Part shown: in pieces, positions 1-9,460 of the stretch | Layout of the letters: the number at the start of each line of letters is the position of its first letter | Position numbering within the stretch: position 1 is the first letter of the stretch | Notes under the pieces: generated by a model | The model's input: only the letters and a program-made list of their open reading frames with translations | What the model was told of the DNA's origin: nothing | Databases searched by the model: none | Made by a program: the position numbers and the translations under genes | NCBI GenBank assembly: GCA_963556195.1 | Contig: OY744525.1 | Span: 25,976,413-26,040,412 of the forward strand | Length of the DNA stretch: 64,000 nt | Reading direction: 5' to 3' | Source: Sepiola atlantica | Taxonomy: Eukaryota; Mollusca; Cephalopoda; Sepiida; Sepiolidae

Positions 1-515
1 AAAATATCTTAGTTTTGTTCAAATTTGATAAACAATCTAATACATAAAGTAAAGTGAGATTTTCACCTATTTGTTTGACCTGCATAGCTTCATAAATAAA
101 AGTTGTATACACATTCTGTTACGTATGCGTTTCAAGTCAGATTATTGGTACATCTTTAAAAAAAATATCTTAGTTTTGTTCAAATTTGATAAACAATCTA
201 ATACATAAAGTAAAGTGAGATTTTCTCCTATTTGTTTGACCTGCATAGCTTCATAAATAAAAGTTGTATACACATTCTGTTACGTATGCGTTTCAAGTCA
301 GATTATTGGTACATCTTTAAAAAAAATATCTTAGTTTTGTTCAAATTTGATAAACAATCTAATACATAAATAAAAGTGAGATTTTCTCCTATTTGTTTGA
401 CCTGCATAGCTTCATAAATAAAAGTTGTATACACATTCTGTTACGTATGCGTTTCAAGTCAGATTATTTGTACATCTTTAAAAAAAATATCGTAGTTTTG
501 TTCAAATTTGATAAA
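1..515. repeat. 161-bp tandem satellite, ~3.2 copies, cut by the window edge
   Basis: The block beginning 'tatcttagttttgttc' recurs at 5, 166, 327 and 488, a constant period of 161 bp. Copies differ at only a few bases: cacc/ctcc near 65, 'aaagtaaag' versus 'aaataaaag' in the third copy, and cttag/cgtag in the last. The array starts at base 1, so its real extent lies upstream. Similarity stops at about 515, where unrelated AT-rich sequence begins. It has no coding potential. Confidence 0.95.
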
Positions 516-1203
516 CATTCACTGAATTATTCCTTTTTATTTACTATTAATTAAATATAGCTTGAAATCAAAAGTAAAATAACGGAAAATTAATACGAAT
601 TTTTAAAAATCCCACTTTTTAAAAATTTGTAAACCTACTTATATTTTCAATTATTTTTTCTCTAAGCCCTCTCCTGAACAACACCGGATAGATATAGCTA
701 GTAAATGAACAAACGAGCCATATTGATCTAAAGAAAAGCGAATAAAAAAGTTTCTTTTTGAATATAATAAAAACTAGACAGAAAGATTAAATGGAAATGA
801 GAAAAGAACAGAAAGAATAAGAAAAAAATATAAAAAAGTATAAATAAAAAAAGGCAAAACTATAAAAGATTGACCTATGCGAGGGGGGTATTAAAAATAA
901 AATAAATAAAAAGCATTAAAGAAAGGAACGAAATGCCAGAGAAACATACAAAAAAAAAAAGATATAAAAATCAAAATCAAAAAATTCAAATTGAAATGTG
1001 AGTGAGTGAAAGGAGAAAAATGTAAATAGTACATTTGATGTTAATACTGTATTCCATATTCATCATTAAGAATGCAGGATTCTGGAGAGTTAAGTGGTAT
1101 CTTTGGAATCTGTACAACAAAAATATATTCAGTTATGAATACAAAATATGAGTGGCAAATTAAGGTGACCCCCCCCCCACACACACAAATATCACCCATG
1201 AAA
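516..1203. other. AT-rich spacer, no gene seen
   Basis: This is A-rich sequence with many short A and T runs and a short C run followed by (CA)n at 1171-1187. The reading frames are short and of low complexity. I see no recognisable element until a Helitron-like 5' end at 1204. Confidence 0.5.
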
Positions 1204-1634
1204 TCTATTATATAAAGAGCAGTTGTATGTGTGTATGTACGTCCAGCTAAAAGTGAAAAACAAACATCCACAAAGTTGGTATACTCTTGATCGGTGTTGC
1301 GACGGATGAATAATATCTAAAATTTAAAAGAAATTATTCATTCTTTGGGGGTCAACTGGGTCAGGTTTCGTTAGGGGTGTCGGTTTTTCAGCCATTTTCA
1401 ATCTTATTATGTACTAATTTGGAAAGAAAATGCTGACACATTCCTCAAGGAATCTATTATTTAAAGGAGAGTTTTCTATGCGTAAGTTCATGTATGTCCA
1501 GCTAAAAAGGAATGGCCTGGGCGAAGGAGAAAGAGGGTGTTGAGGAGAGGGAGGGCGAAAGATAAAGTGAGAGGTAGAGAGATAGAAGTTTTAATAGAAA
1601 TACGTTACACTTTTGCCTCGGGTGGCCTTGCTAG
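1204..1634 (+). mobile_element. Non-autonomous Helitron-like ends, probably nested
   Basis: Two 5' ends of the form TCTATTAT(A/T)TAAAG follow an A, at 1204 and at 1453. A 3' end CTAG followed by T lies at 1631-1635, preceded by 'ggtggccttg'. Known Helitrons begin with TC, end with CTRR and insert between A and T, which fits. The same 3' phrase, 'ttgctagt', ends the better element at 43917-44475. The 3' hairpin here is degraded. The likely reading is one short copy inside, or abutting, another. Confidence 0.5.
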
Positions 1635-1654
1635 TCATTAATAAAATTCACAAT

Positions 1655-1790
1655 CCACCCATTTGGTACAAATAAAGTTCATCTATGCCAAACTTGTTCA
1701 CCAAATTTCAGTCATGGATGTCTACTAGTCTTTGTTCAATCATATCATATGGGGGACACTTTGGTGATCGTCTCATTTGTAGTTAAGCTT
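1655..1790 (+). repeat. Dispersed repeat R1, plus orientation
   Basis: The sequence from 'ccacccatttggtacaaat' to 'ttggtgatcgtctcat' matches copies at 2085-2245 and 18045-18145 and, inverted, 2440-2545, 2815-2995 and 45120-45200. Landmarks shared by copies are 'gtcatgaatgtcc' and 'gatcgtctcatcagtagga'. No protein is encoded. It is a short interspersed element of unknown class, possibly a MITE because copies occur in opposed pairs. Confidence 0.6.
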
Positions 1791-2084
1791 AAAAACAGTT
1801 TTAAAAAATCGAAAGTATTTATGTGATTTAAATTCCAACATTTCGTAAGAAATTAGATTAATTTGATTGCAGAGCCGATTTTTTTTAAAAATGACATATA
1901 ATCCTTCATTGAATTATCTTAAAAGAAATGAATTAGGAGAGACGACAAAAAGGGTAGATGGCAAAACTGAAAGTAGGAAGACTCCCTGGCAACGCTGGGT
2001 AGGTACAGCAGGTAAAATGCTGTCTGATGAGTGGAAAGGTCTGATCACAAGGTAACATCTATCCTCCCCCAAAAATGGCACCCA

Positions 2085-2995
2085 AGAAATCCTTTCCGCA
2101 ATTCAACCATATTTGGTATAAATAAACTTCAATCTAAGCCTGACATGTCCACCAAGTTCCGGTCATGAATCTTCAACAGTCTTTTATTCATCGTTGTTCA
2201 ATAATATGGAGGATGCTTTGGTTATCATCTCATCAGTAGGAGGTGGAATTCTGAATGGGCTTTACACTTACCGGACCATAACACCCCATATGTTTATCTG
2301 TGGGGTTATCTCAAAGATAATGTCTATCAAAACAATCCCCATACTATTTCTGAACAGGAAAGGGCGATCACAACACAAATCAGAGCCGTCCAAAGAGAGG
2401 CAGAGTGTGTCAGATTTATTGACAATTTTGCACGTTGTATTCAGATGTGCTTATCATTGAACGGCGATAAAAGAAAGACTGTTGGACATTCATGACTGAA
2501 ACTTGGTGGACAAGTCAGGCATAGACTGAAGTTTATTTGTACCAAATATTGTTGGATTACAGAAAGAATTTTGAATTTCATTAAGATTCCATAGATGGTA
2601 TTGTTTTTTTTTGGGGGGGGGGGGGGGGCTCATCCGATACTTGTAAAAAGAGTGTTTAGGTTTTTATGTAATTTTATCAGAATATGGTCTTTCTGCTTGA
2701 TCTTTGAACCAATATTTAGCACAAATGACGCCGTTTACAAAAGCTTCCAGAATTTTGAGCTGATGGGATAATTTTATATTAAACTTACATTCAGCAGGTT
2801 ACGGTCTGATGAGTATGAAGTCTATTTAGGATCAGCCCTTTTACTAATTAGACGATCACCAAAGTAAGTGCCCACCATATCATTGAACGATAATAAAATA
2901 AAGATTGTTGGACATTCATGACTGAAACCTGGTAGACAAGTCAGGCATAAACTGAAGTTTATTTGTACCAAATATGGCTGGATTGCAGAAAGGAG
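2085..2995. repeat. Inverted cluster of dispersed repeat R1
   Basis: A plus copy (2085-2245) faces two minus copies (2440-2545 and 2815-2995). The plus copy carries 'accatatttggtataaata' and 'accaagttccggtcatgaa'; the minus copies carry the complements 'tttgtaccaaatat' and 'ttcatgactgaaac'. The cluster could fold as a large imperfect hairpin. A G run of about 14 lies at 2615-2630 between the two minus copies. Short reading frames across it are accidental. Confidence 0.6.
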
Positions 2996-3576
2996 AATTT
3001 GTTGCTAAGTTTTCATTTTAACGAAATTGTGAAAAAAAAATGTGGAATCAAACACGAGTGTAAATGTTGCATGGTAATGGAAAAGTTTGGATGTTGGGGA
3101 GAAGAGGGGGGAGGAAGTTATGCTAACCACATTATTTCCGGGCGGGGACCTCTTCCTCGCCTTTAGCCGGCAAGACTTGAACGAGAAAAGACTTTTTTTT
3201 TGCGTGCTGGGAACAGCACGCGTCAAGTGACTGATGTAGTTTAATCTCTCTCTCTCTCTCACAGAAGTTTATGTTTTATTCTTTGAATGAACCTTGTTAT
3301 AAGCTAACCAACAAGTGTCGGTGGGTTTGTATCAATGAACGAAAAAGCAAGCGGGGGTTCAGAACTATGATGGCGGCAGCGTACAAAAAGGCAACCGGGG
3401 CTCACAACTATGATGATGGTGGCTTTTCCTCAGTTAGGCAAGATCAAAGTAGAGAATGAACAAGAAGGTATGCTTATGCATTTTAATTGATTGTGATTTG
3501 TGAGATATTAGATTAGGTAACATATTTGATTGGTGACAGAATTGATTGGGTCAACTAATGTGCAAATTATATTAAG
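2996..3576. other. Unassigned spacer with a (CT)n run
   Basis: Moderate-complexity sequence holds a (TC)n stretch at 3245-3260. Frames of 60-85 codons exist on both strands but show no family motif and overlap low-complexity bases. I assign no gene. Confidence 0.4.
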
Positions 3577-4065
3577 ATGATTGATGATCATCTTTCCACA
3601 TACAAAAACTGTCCTTGTGTCACACTTGAAAAAAATGAAAAAATATTTGCAAGCTTTATCTTGATCTCCTGTTTTTATTACAATGGCATCCCAACTGTTT
3701 GGTTATTCCGCAATAGCATTTTATTTGTTCTCTTATTTTCCTTGTACATAAACAAAAGAGGTAAACAAAAACAAAAAAGTACTTATAACAATATAACTGG
3801 ATTTATTTTGGCACCGAAATATGCACCATATCAAAAAATCCTAATGTGTAAAGATAGGAAAAAAGCGGACTTACCTAGATGTGTTATAGAAGCAGTGGAC
3901 AAACGAATATTGTCACTTCCAGAATGGGGACATAAGAAAGGAATTTGGCGAGCCTGTTGTTTCCTCAGGCAGATAAAGGCAGAAAAGAGGAAATGGACTC
4001 GTGAATTATGCCTTTTATATCGTGATCACATGGCTAAAATTAACCAATGGTTGATCATTCCATGA
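3577..4065 (+). CDS. Unrecognised open frame of 162 codons (doubtful gene)
   Basis: This open frame starts with ATG and ends at TGA (4063-4065). The first half contains a hydrophobic stretch (about residues 25-57: FASFILISCF, then NSILFVLLFSLY) followed by a lysine-rich segment. The second half is more protein-like, with tryptophans, basic residues and cysteines (about residues 95-160: DLPRCVIEAVDKRILSLPEW, then GIWRACCFLRQIK). I recognise no domain. No splice sites, upstream promoter or conserved neighbour support it, and it sits just before a minisatellite. It could be a decayed transposon fragment, an exon of an unknown gene, or chance. Confidence 0.2.
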   Translation: MIDDHLSTYKNCPCVTLEKNEKIFASFILISCFYYNGIPTVWLFRNSILFVLLFSLYINKRGKQKQKSTYNNITGFILAPKYAPYQKILMCKDRKKADLPRCVIEAVDKRILSLPEWGHKKGIWRACCFLRQIKAEKRKWTRELCLLYRDHMAKINQWLIIP

Positions 4066-4215
4066 TCATGTGTTCTGGGACTCCATTAAAAAAGAGTGAC
4101 CTCAACAATGAATAGTTACAACTAGCAGATGATTTGACACATGTTGAAGCCAGCATAATTTGCCAAGATGACCGTAATAATAAATTGTTGAATATTTCTG
4201 AAATATTCTAAGCTT

Positions 4216-5007
4216 AAAAGATCAAATTGTAGACAATAAAAGATCTAATTGTAGACAATAAAAAATCAAATTGTAGACAATAAAAGATCAAATTGAATAC
4301 AATAAAAGATCAAATTGAATACAATAAAAGATCAAATTGAATACAATAAAAGATCAAATTGTATACAATAAAAGATCAAATTGAATACAATAAAAGCTCA
4401 AATTGAATACAATAAAAGATCAAATTGAATACAATAAAAGATCAAATTGAATACAATAAAAGATCAAATTGAATACAATAAAAGATCAAATTGAATACAA
4501 TAAAAGATCAAATTGCATACAATAAAAGATCAAATTGTATACAATAAAAGATCAAATTGCATACAATAAAAGATCAAATTGTATACAATAAAAGATCAAA
4601 TTGCATACAATAAAAGATCAAATTGTATACAATAAAAGATCAAATTGCATACAATAAAAGATCAAATTGTATACAATAAAAGATCAAATTGTATACAATA
4701 AAAGATCAAATTGAATACAATAAAAGCTCAAATTGAATACAATAAAAGATCAAATTGAATACAATAAAAGATCAAATTGAATACAATAAAAGATCAAATT
4801 GCATACAATAAAAGATCAAATTGTATACAATAAAAGATCAAATTGAATACAATAAAAGATCAAATTGCATACAATAAAAGATCAAATTGTATACAATAAA
4901 AGATCAAATTGCATACAATAAAAGATCAAATTGTATACAATAAAAGATCAAATTGTATACAATAAAAGATCAAATTGAATACAATAAAAGATCAAATAGA
5001 ATACAAT
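4216..5007. repeat. 22-bp minisatellite, 36 copies
   Basis: The unit AAAAGATCAAATTGNATACAAT repeats with no length change for 792 bp, exactly 36 units. Variation is almost confined to the base after ATTG (A, T or C), with three older 'gtagac' units at the start, a few 'gctc' changes and a final 'caaatag' unit. Units with T hold the perfect palindrome ATTGTATACAAT. The order of A/T/C units is itself repeated, showing that blocks of several units were duplicated. No spacers are present, so it is not CRISPR. Confidence 0.97.
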
Positions 5008-5068
5008 AAAAGTCTTGCGAGTCCAATCTTCCCTACTATTTAACCCATAGTTGGAGGGAAGATATATC

Positions 5069-5165
5069 TCTACATATATAAAGTTAAGTATGTGTATATA
5101 TTTATATGTACAGGGTAATTTCCTAAACTAATGAACAGATCATTATGAATTTTCGAATATATAGT
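5069..5165 (+). mobile_element. 5' fragment of Helitron family A
   Basis: It begins TCTACATATATAAAG, continues with 'ttaagtatgtgtatat' and then 'cctaaactaatgaacagatc', 'attatgaattttcgaat'. This is the 5' end shared by the longer copies at 5637-6251 and 61343-61917. The rest of the element is absent and a LINE 3' end follows directly. Confidence 0.55.
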
Positions 5166-5415
5166 TTAGCTAACGGAGAACCTTCTACTCCAATAGCTTC
5201 TTCCTCGTACTGCCGGCTTCTGGAACTCCCTCCATGCTCCTTGTTTCTCCGACTGTACCGACATGTAGAGGTTTAAAACTAATGTAAACAGACATCTCGC
5301 TATACTGCTTCCAACTTAGGATGACACCCAAAACCTACACTCTAATTCTCAGAAACTCCTTACATCTACAGTGGTGGCCTGACTTGTTTGGGGTTAAATA
5401 TGTTAAAAAAAAAAA
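5166..5415 (+). mobile_element. LINE family A, 3'-terminal fragment
   Basis: Translation of the first part resembles the last residues of the LINE A reverse transcriptase protein (an 'RTAGFWNSLHAPCF'-like stretch), with stops. It is followed by the family's 3' UTR: 'cttacatctacagtggtgg', 'gacttgtttggggtta' and an A-rich end at 5404-5416. The same 3' UTR occurs inverted at 25215-25300 and 19685-19740. It is a 5'-truncated dead copy. Confidence 0.7.
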
Positions 5416-5449
5416 AATTTTTTTAAACATGGACACATTATTGTTTTTT

Positions 5450-5600
5450 TAAAACTTGAACACATAAAATTAGGTATGTGTATATGTTTATATATATATA
5501 TATATTGTTGAACAGGATAAACTCCTAAACTAATGAACCGATTCTTATGAATTTTGGAATATATATTCTCAGTAACACGATGAGTAACATGCACACATTA
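5450..5600 (+). mobile_element. 5' fragment of Helitron family A with internal (TA)n
   Basis: The sequence 'aaattaggtatgtgtata', a (TA)n run, then 'ctcctaaactaatgaaccg' and 'atgaattttggaatat' match the family A 5' region. The (TA)n expansion lies at the same place as in the minus-strand copies at 28.7 and 30.3 kb, so the array arises inside the element. A reading frame on the other strand here is accidental. Confidence 0.55.
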
Positions 5601-5636
5601 TTATTATTTTTGTACATTTTAACATTTAGGGGCTGC

Positions 5637-6251
5637 ATGAATATAAAGTTAGGTATGTGTATATGTTTATATATTTCTATGTATAGAATTCACCCCTAAA
5701 CTAATTAACCGATCATTATGAATTTTGGAACATTGCTTCTAGCTTAAGGGTGGTTAATGTGGGCCATATTTAATTCAATTTAGTTTTATGCAAAGAGTGT
5801 AAAGAGGAGGTGAAAGCCCTTCGTAGAAAATCCAGATATCTCTGATTTTTGTGAAATTTTAACAATAAGTTTTAGACGTCAATTTATAAGTATTCCCCCA
5901 ATGTCAGTTTCTTTAGGATATTTTAAAGAGATTTTACAGGGCATTTAAAATTTAAATATTTCAGATTTGCATTGAATTTGATCCATAGTCATTAGACACT
6001 AATTAAGATTCCCTGAATTCAAATTTCTTCTTAAGATCCCTTAAGCTTAAGTCTTAAAATTTAGACATTTTCTAGAATCAAAATCATGTAATGGATTTTG
6101 ATCAACATTAGAATAAGGATTCTAGACATAAGGTTCAGTATCATTATATCTTGATTTTAATCTTCATAAGAGGTCATAAAAGTAAAAGTGGTGCAAAACT
6201 GTTCTGTTCGGTGAATTAATTTTACCCGTCCTGGGACAGGTATTTTTCTAG
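5637..6251 (+). mobile_element. Helitron family A, non-autonomous copy
   Basis: The 5' part 'atataaagttaggtatgtg' is only a few bases short of a complete TCTATATAT start. The 3' end has 'CCCGTCC-TG-GGACAGG' (6225-6240), a 7-bp stem with one mismatch, then seven bases and CTAG (6248-6251) followed by T. A hairpin shortly before a terminal CTRR is the Helitron 3' signature. There is no Rep/helicase reading frame, so it is non-autonomous. Body landmarks, e.g. 'gatccatagtcattagac' and 'ccttaagcttaagtctt', serve as the empty-site reference for the interrupted copy at 39562-40767. Confidence 0.75.
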
Positions 6252-6274
6252 TGGATCCATATGTTTCCCAAGAG

Positions 6275-6370
6275 TATTAGTGAATAATTTCGGTAGTCCC
6301 AACAGAAGGCGAACACAGCATGCCAAGCGCAGTCTGCGCGTGTAACCATTACACCACGCCACTTCCGTAA
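6275..6370 (-). mobile_element. tRNA-like SINE head, minus strand
   Basis: On the minus strand 'gtggcgtggtgtaatggtta' resembles a tRNA 5' half with a Pol III A box, followed by 'cacgcgcagactgcgcttgg'. A clear B box is lacking. The sequence lies directly downstream of the Helitron end, after 'cccaagagtattagtg', a phrase also at 18737. The reading is a decayed tRNA-derived SINE rather than a working tRNA. Confidence 0.45.
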
Positions 6371-6544
6371 GGATGTTGTAATTGTATAAGATTAATGTAA
6401 TAATAAAAAAGATAACATTTTTAAAAAAGCATGCGATATCAAAAACATTTTTTACTCAATTGTAAACATTTAAATGATTATGACGTCATCATATAAACAA
6501 ATTGGTTCTAAAATAAGAATGTCTCATTACCCGAAACGTTGGCT

Positions 6545-7085
6545 ATATGAGCCAACAAAAGAGTTTTTTTTTTTATGGAAATCGCTCCAGACAAGGTATA
6601 AAGCCACTTGATGTAAGGAGCTAACAAGAACGAAAGATGATTATCGCAAAAACATGAGATGCCTATTGGCCTTAGTCTTGAAAAGACCAAGGCTATAGGT
6701 AGGAGGAAAACAGTCAACAGGAAGAGAGTTCCACAAGCCTGCAATTCTTGGAAAGAAGCTACTGGAATAGGAAGCTGTATTACAATGAGGTATAAAAACA
6801 GTGAATTGATGGAGACCACTAAACCAACAAGTCAAATGAGCTGGAACAAAAGAAGTGCGGCATAGATTACATAATTCTGAAGAACACATGTCATAATAGT
6901 ATTTATAGAAAAGACTGAGACTAGCAACATCACGTCTCTGAGAGAGAAGGTGTAGAGAAGAAGAAAGGGTGGAGGCCAATCAAATTACAAATACGTTTCT
7001 GCACCTTATCAAGAACCCGCAAATGGGACAGAGATTCACCAGCCCAAATATGACAACAGTACTCTATACATGGTCTGGTGTAATA
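6545..7085 (-). mobile_element. LINE family B, 3' portion with decayed RT C-terminus
   Basis: Read on the minus strand, peptides appear in two frames: a 'YCCHIWAG'-type stretch, 'LLSQRRDVASLSLFYKYYYD', then 'SSSFFPRIAGLWNSLPVDCF' and 'LGLFKTKANRHL'. These are the conserved C-terminal peptides of a jockey/CR1-like LINE protein. The 3' UTR 'cttacatcaagtggctttat', 'ccttgtctggagcgatttcc' and an A run end it at about 6560. Frame changes show it is dead. Other copies are at 17670-17730, 41535-41765 and 46690-46750. Confidence 0.75.
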
Positions 7086-7279
7086 ATTTGAATGTTTTCT
7101 TTTTCGTTTAATAATATTTATAATCTATATTTAGATTGTTCAGACTATTGCTCTTATTTTGGGTGTTGTTCTCACATTGTTTCGGCCGATATAACCTCTG
7201 AACTTTATCGGATGTATTTTGACAATGGCTGTTATTTGTGAATAGTGGAAAATAAATGTTTATGTTCTTTTTTGCACGC

Positions 7280-8550
7280 ACCATCGTCGTTAAAATTTCA
7301 AAATCTGTGATGTACTTACGACCATCGTCGTTAAAATTTCAAAATCTGTGATGTACTTACGACCATCGTCGTTAAAATTTCAAAATCTGTGATGTACTTA
7401 CGACCATCGTCGTTAAAATTTCAAAATCTGTGATGTACTTACGACCATCGTCGTTAAAATTTCAAAATCTGTGATGTACTTACGACCATCGTCGTTAAAA
7501 TTTCAAAATCTGTGATGTACTTACGACCATCGTCGTTAAAATTTCAAAATCTGTGATGTACTTACGACCATCGTCGTTAAAATTTCAAAATCTGTGATGC
7601 ACTTACGACCATCGTCGTTAAAATTTCAAAATCTGTGATGTACTTACGACCATCGTCGTTAAAATTTCAAAATCTGTGATGTACTTACGACCATCGTCGT
7701 TAAAATTTCAAAATCTGTGATGCACTTACGACCATCGTCGTTAAAATTTCAAAATCTGTGATGTACTTACGACCATCGTCGTTAAAATTTCAAAATCTGT
7801 GATGTACTTACGACCATGGTCGTTAAAATTTCAAAATCTGTGATGCACTTACGACCATCGTCGTTAAAATTTCAAAATCTGTGATGTACTTACGACCATC
7901 GTCGTTAAAATTTCAAAATCTGTGATGCACTTACGACCATGGTCGTTAAAATTTCAAAATCTGTGATGTACTTACGACCATCGTCGTTAAAATTTCAAAA
8001 TCTGTGATGTACTTACGACCATCGTCGTTAAAATTTCAAAATCTGTGATGCACTTACGACCATGGTCGTTAAAATTTCAAAATCTGTGATGCACTTACGA
8101 CCATCGTCGTTAAAATTTCAAAATCTGTGATGTACTTACGACCATGGTCGTTAAAATTTCAAAATCTGTGATGCACTTACGACCATCGTCGTTAAAATTT
8201 CAAAATCTGTGATGTACTTACGACCATCGTCGTTAAAATTTCAAAATCTGTGATGCACTTACGACCATCGTCGTTAAAATTTCAAAATCTGTGATGCACT
8301 TACGACCATCGTCGTTAAAATTTCAAAATCTGTGATGTACTTACGACCATCGTCGTTAAAATTTCAAAATCTGTGATGTACTTACGACCATCGTCGTTAA
8401 AATTTCAAAATCTGTGATGCACTTACGACCATCGTCGTTAAAATTTCAAAATCTGTGATGTACTTACGACCATCGTCGTTAAAATTTCAAAATCTGTGAT
8501 GTACTTACGACCATCGTCGTTAAAATTTCAAAATCTGTGATGTACTTACA
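7280..8550. repeat. 41-bp satellite, exactly 31 copies
   Basis: The unit starts ACCATCGTCGTTAAAATTTC and ends TGATGYACTTACG, with 41 bp spacing throughout (1271 bp = 31 x 41). Only two sites vary: C/G in CCATSGTCG and T/C in GATGYACTT. Each unit contains ACGAC-CATC-GTCGT, an inverted repeat; the G variant makes ACGACCATGGTCGT, a perfect 14-bp palindrome. The tight homogeneity implies recent amplification or ongoing conversion. It does not code for protein. Confidence 0.98.
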
Positions 8551-9025
8551 AAACGGAAAAGAGCGTTGCATAGTTTCCATTTCTCTATCAACTCAGGTGC
8601 GTACATATCAATCCTCATCTCGAAAACAAAAATTCAAAAAATTTATAATCCAGATTAGTTTTTATAAAATACTGGACCATTGAGCCAGCATTCGTTATAT
8701 ATATATTATTAAATGTTTTCATAAATATTTGGAAATTCAAAAGTGTTTTCATAAATATTTAATGATATGTATAACAAATGCTTTTACAACAATAGAAAAC
8801 GTATTGATTTAAAACATATTTATTCACGTTATCATTTGTACATTTATCTCAGTTTATCATTTTTTTTTTGTTGGTCTCTTTTTAATGCAACATGTTGTGA
8901 TGAAACACAGGTTTACATTGTGATGTCATAATACACACACACAAACACTCTCTCTCTCTCTCTCTGTTTATCTATTGTGATGTCAGAATAGACCTTCTCT
9001 CTCTCTCTTTCTAGAGACATACGAG
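8551..9025. other. AT-rich spacer with (CA)n/(CT)n microsatellites
   Basis: Nothing coding is evident. A short direct repeat 'ttttcataaatatttgg' / 'ttttcataaatatttaatg' lies at 8716-8765. (CA)n and (CT)n runs occur at 8932-8965 and 8994-9010. Confidence 0.5.
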
Positions 9026-9029
9026 TAGA

Positions 9030-9295
9030 ACTTTTTGTACCCACAGACTTGCTCATCATGATTAAGCGGCAAAAGTTCATGTTCTTTGGCCACATGAAGA
9101 GACGCAACTGGCTCGAGAGGCGTATATACCCTAGGGATTCATCGAAGGGAAGGGATGTCGAGCGAGGCCACGTAAACAATGGGGGAAGTGTCTGAGTGAC
9201 ACGTTCGAATCGTTGAAGAATGCGGATCGACTCGCCATTGATCACGACCGTTTCAGAGTTGCTGTACGAGCTGCATCGACCTGAGCTGATCATGC
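9030..9295 (+). mobile_element. LINE C-terminal pseudogene, 'GHMKRR' type
   Basis: Plus-strand translation gives peptides like 'FFGHMKRRNWLERRI' and 'RGHVNNGGSV' and, after a frame change, 'ADRLAIDHDRFRVAVRAAST'. These match the terminal part of LINE ORF2 proteins, where a 'WFGH..R' motif precedes a basic 'RGRP' segment. The frame is broken by stops and shifts. The following polypyrimidine run (9298-9460) sits where the element's 3' tail would be. The minus-strand frame over this region is a shadow. Confidence 0.6.
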
Positions 9296-9297
9296 TG

Positions 9298-9460
9298 ACT
9301 ACTGAACTGAACTCTCTTTCTTCCCTTCTCTATCTTCCTCCTCTCTCTTCTCTCTCCTTCATCCTCTCTCTTCCTTCTCTTTCTCTCTCTTCTCTCTCCT
9401 CTTTCTCTCCTTCCTCCTCTCTCTTCTCTTTCACTCTCTCTATCTTTTACTTATTCACAT
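9298..9460. repeat. Polypyrimidine (CT)-rich tract
   Basis: About 160 bases are almost only C and T (ctctctt/cttcct motifs). The apparent serine/leucine-rich peptide over it is a composition artefact. It directly follows a LINE C-terminus and may be its expanded simple-repeat tail. Confidence 0.85.

Noticed and set aside
2194..2460. 88-codon plus-strand frame
   Set aside because: It runs through the R1 repeat and shows no protein family features.
4216..5007. 22-bp array as CRISPR or as a coding repeat
   Set aside because: No spacers between repeats; stops occur in all frames because 22 is not a multiple of three.
7280..8550. Regular 41-bp array resembling a CRISPR array
   Set aside because: The whole unit is conserved; there are no unique spacers, no leader and no cas genes, and the context is a eukaryotic genome. 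It is a satellite.
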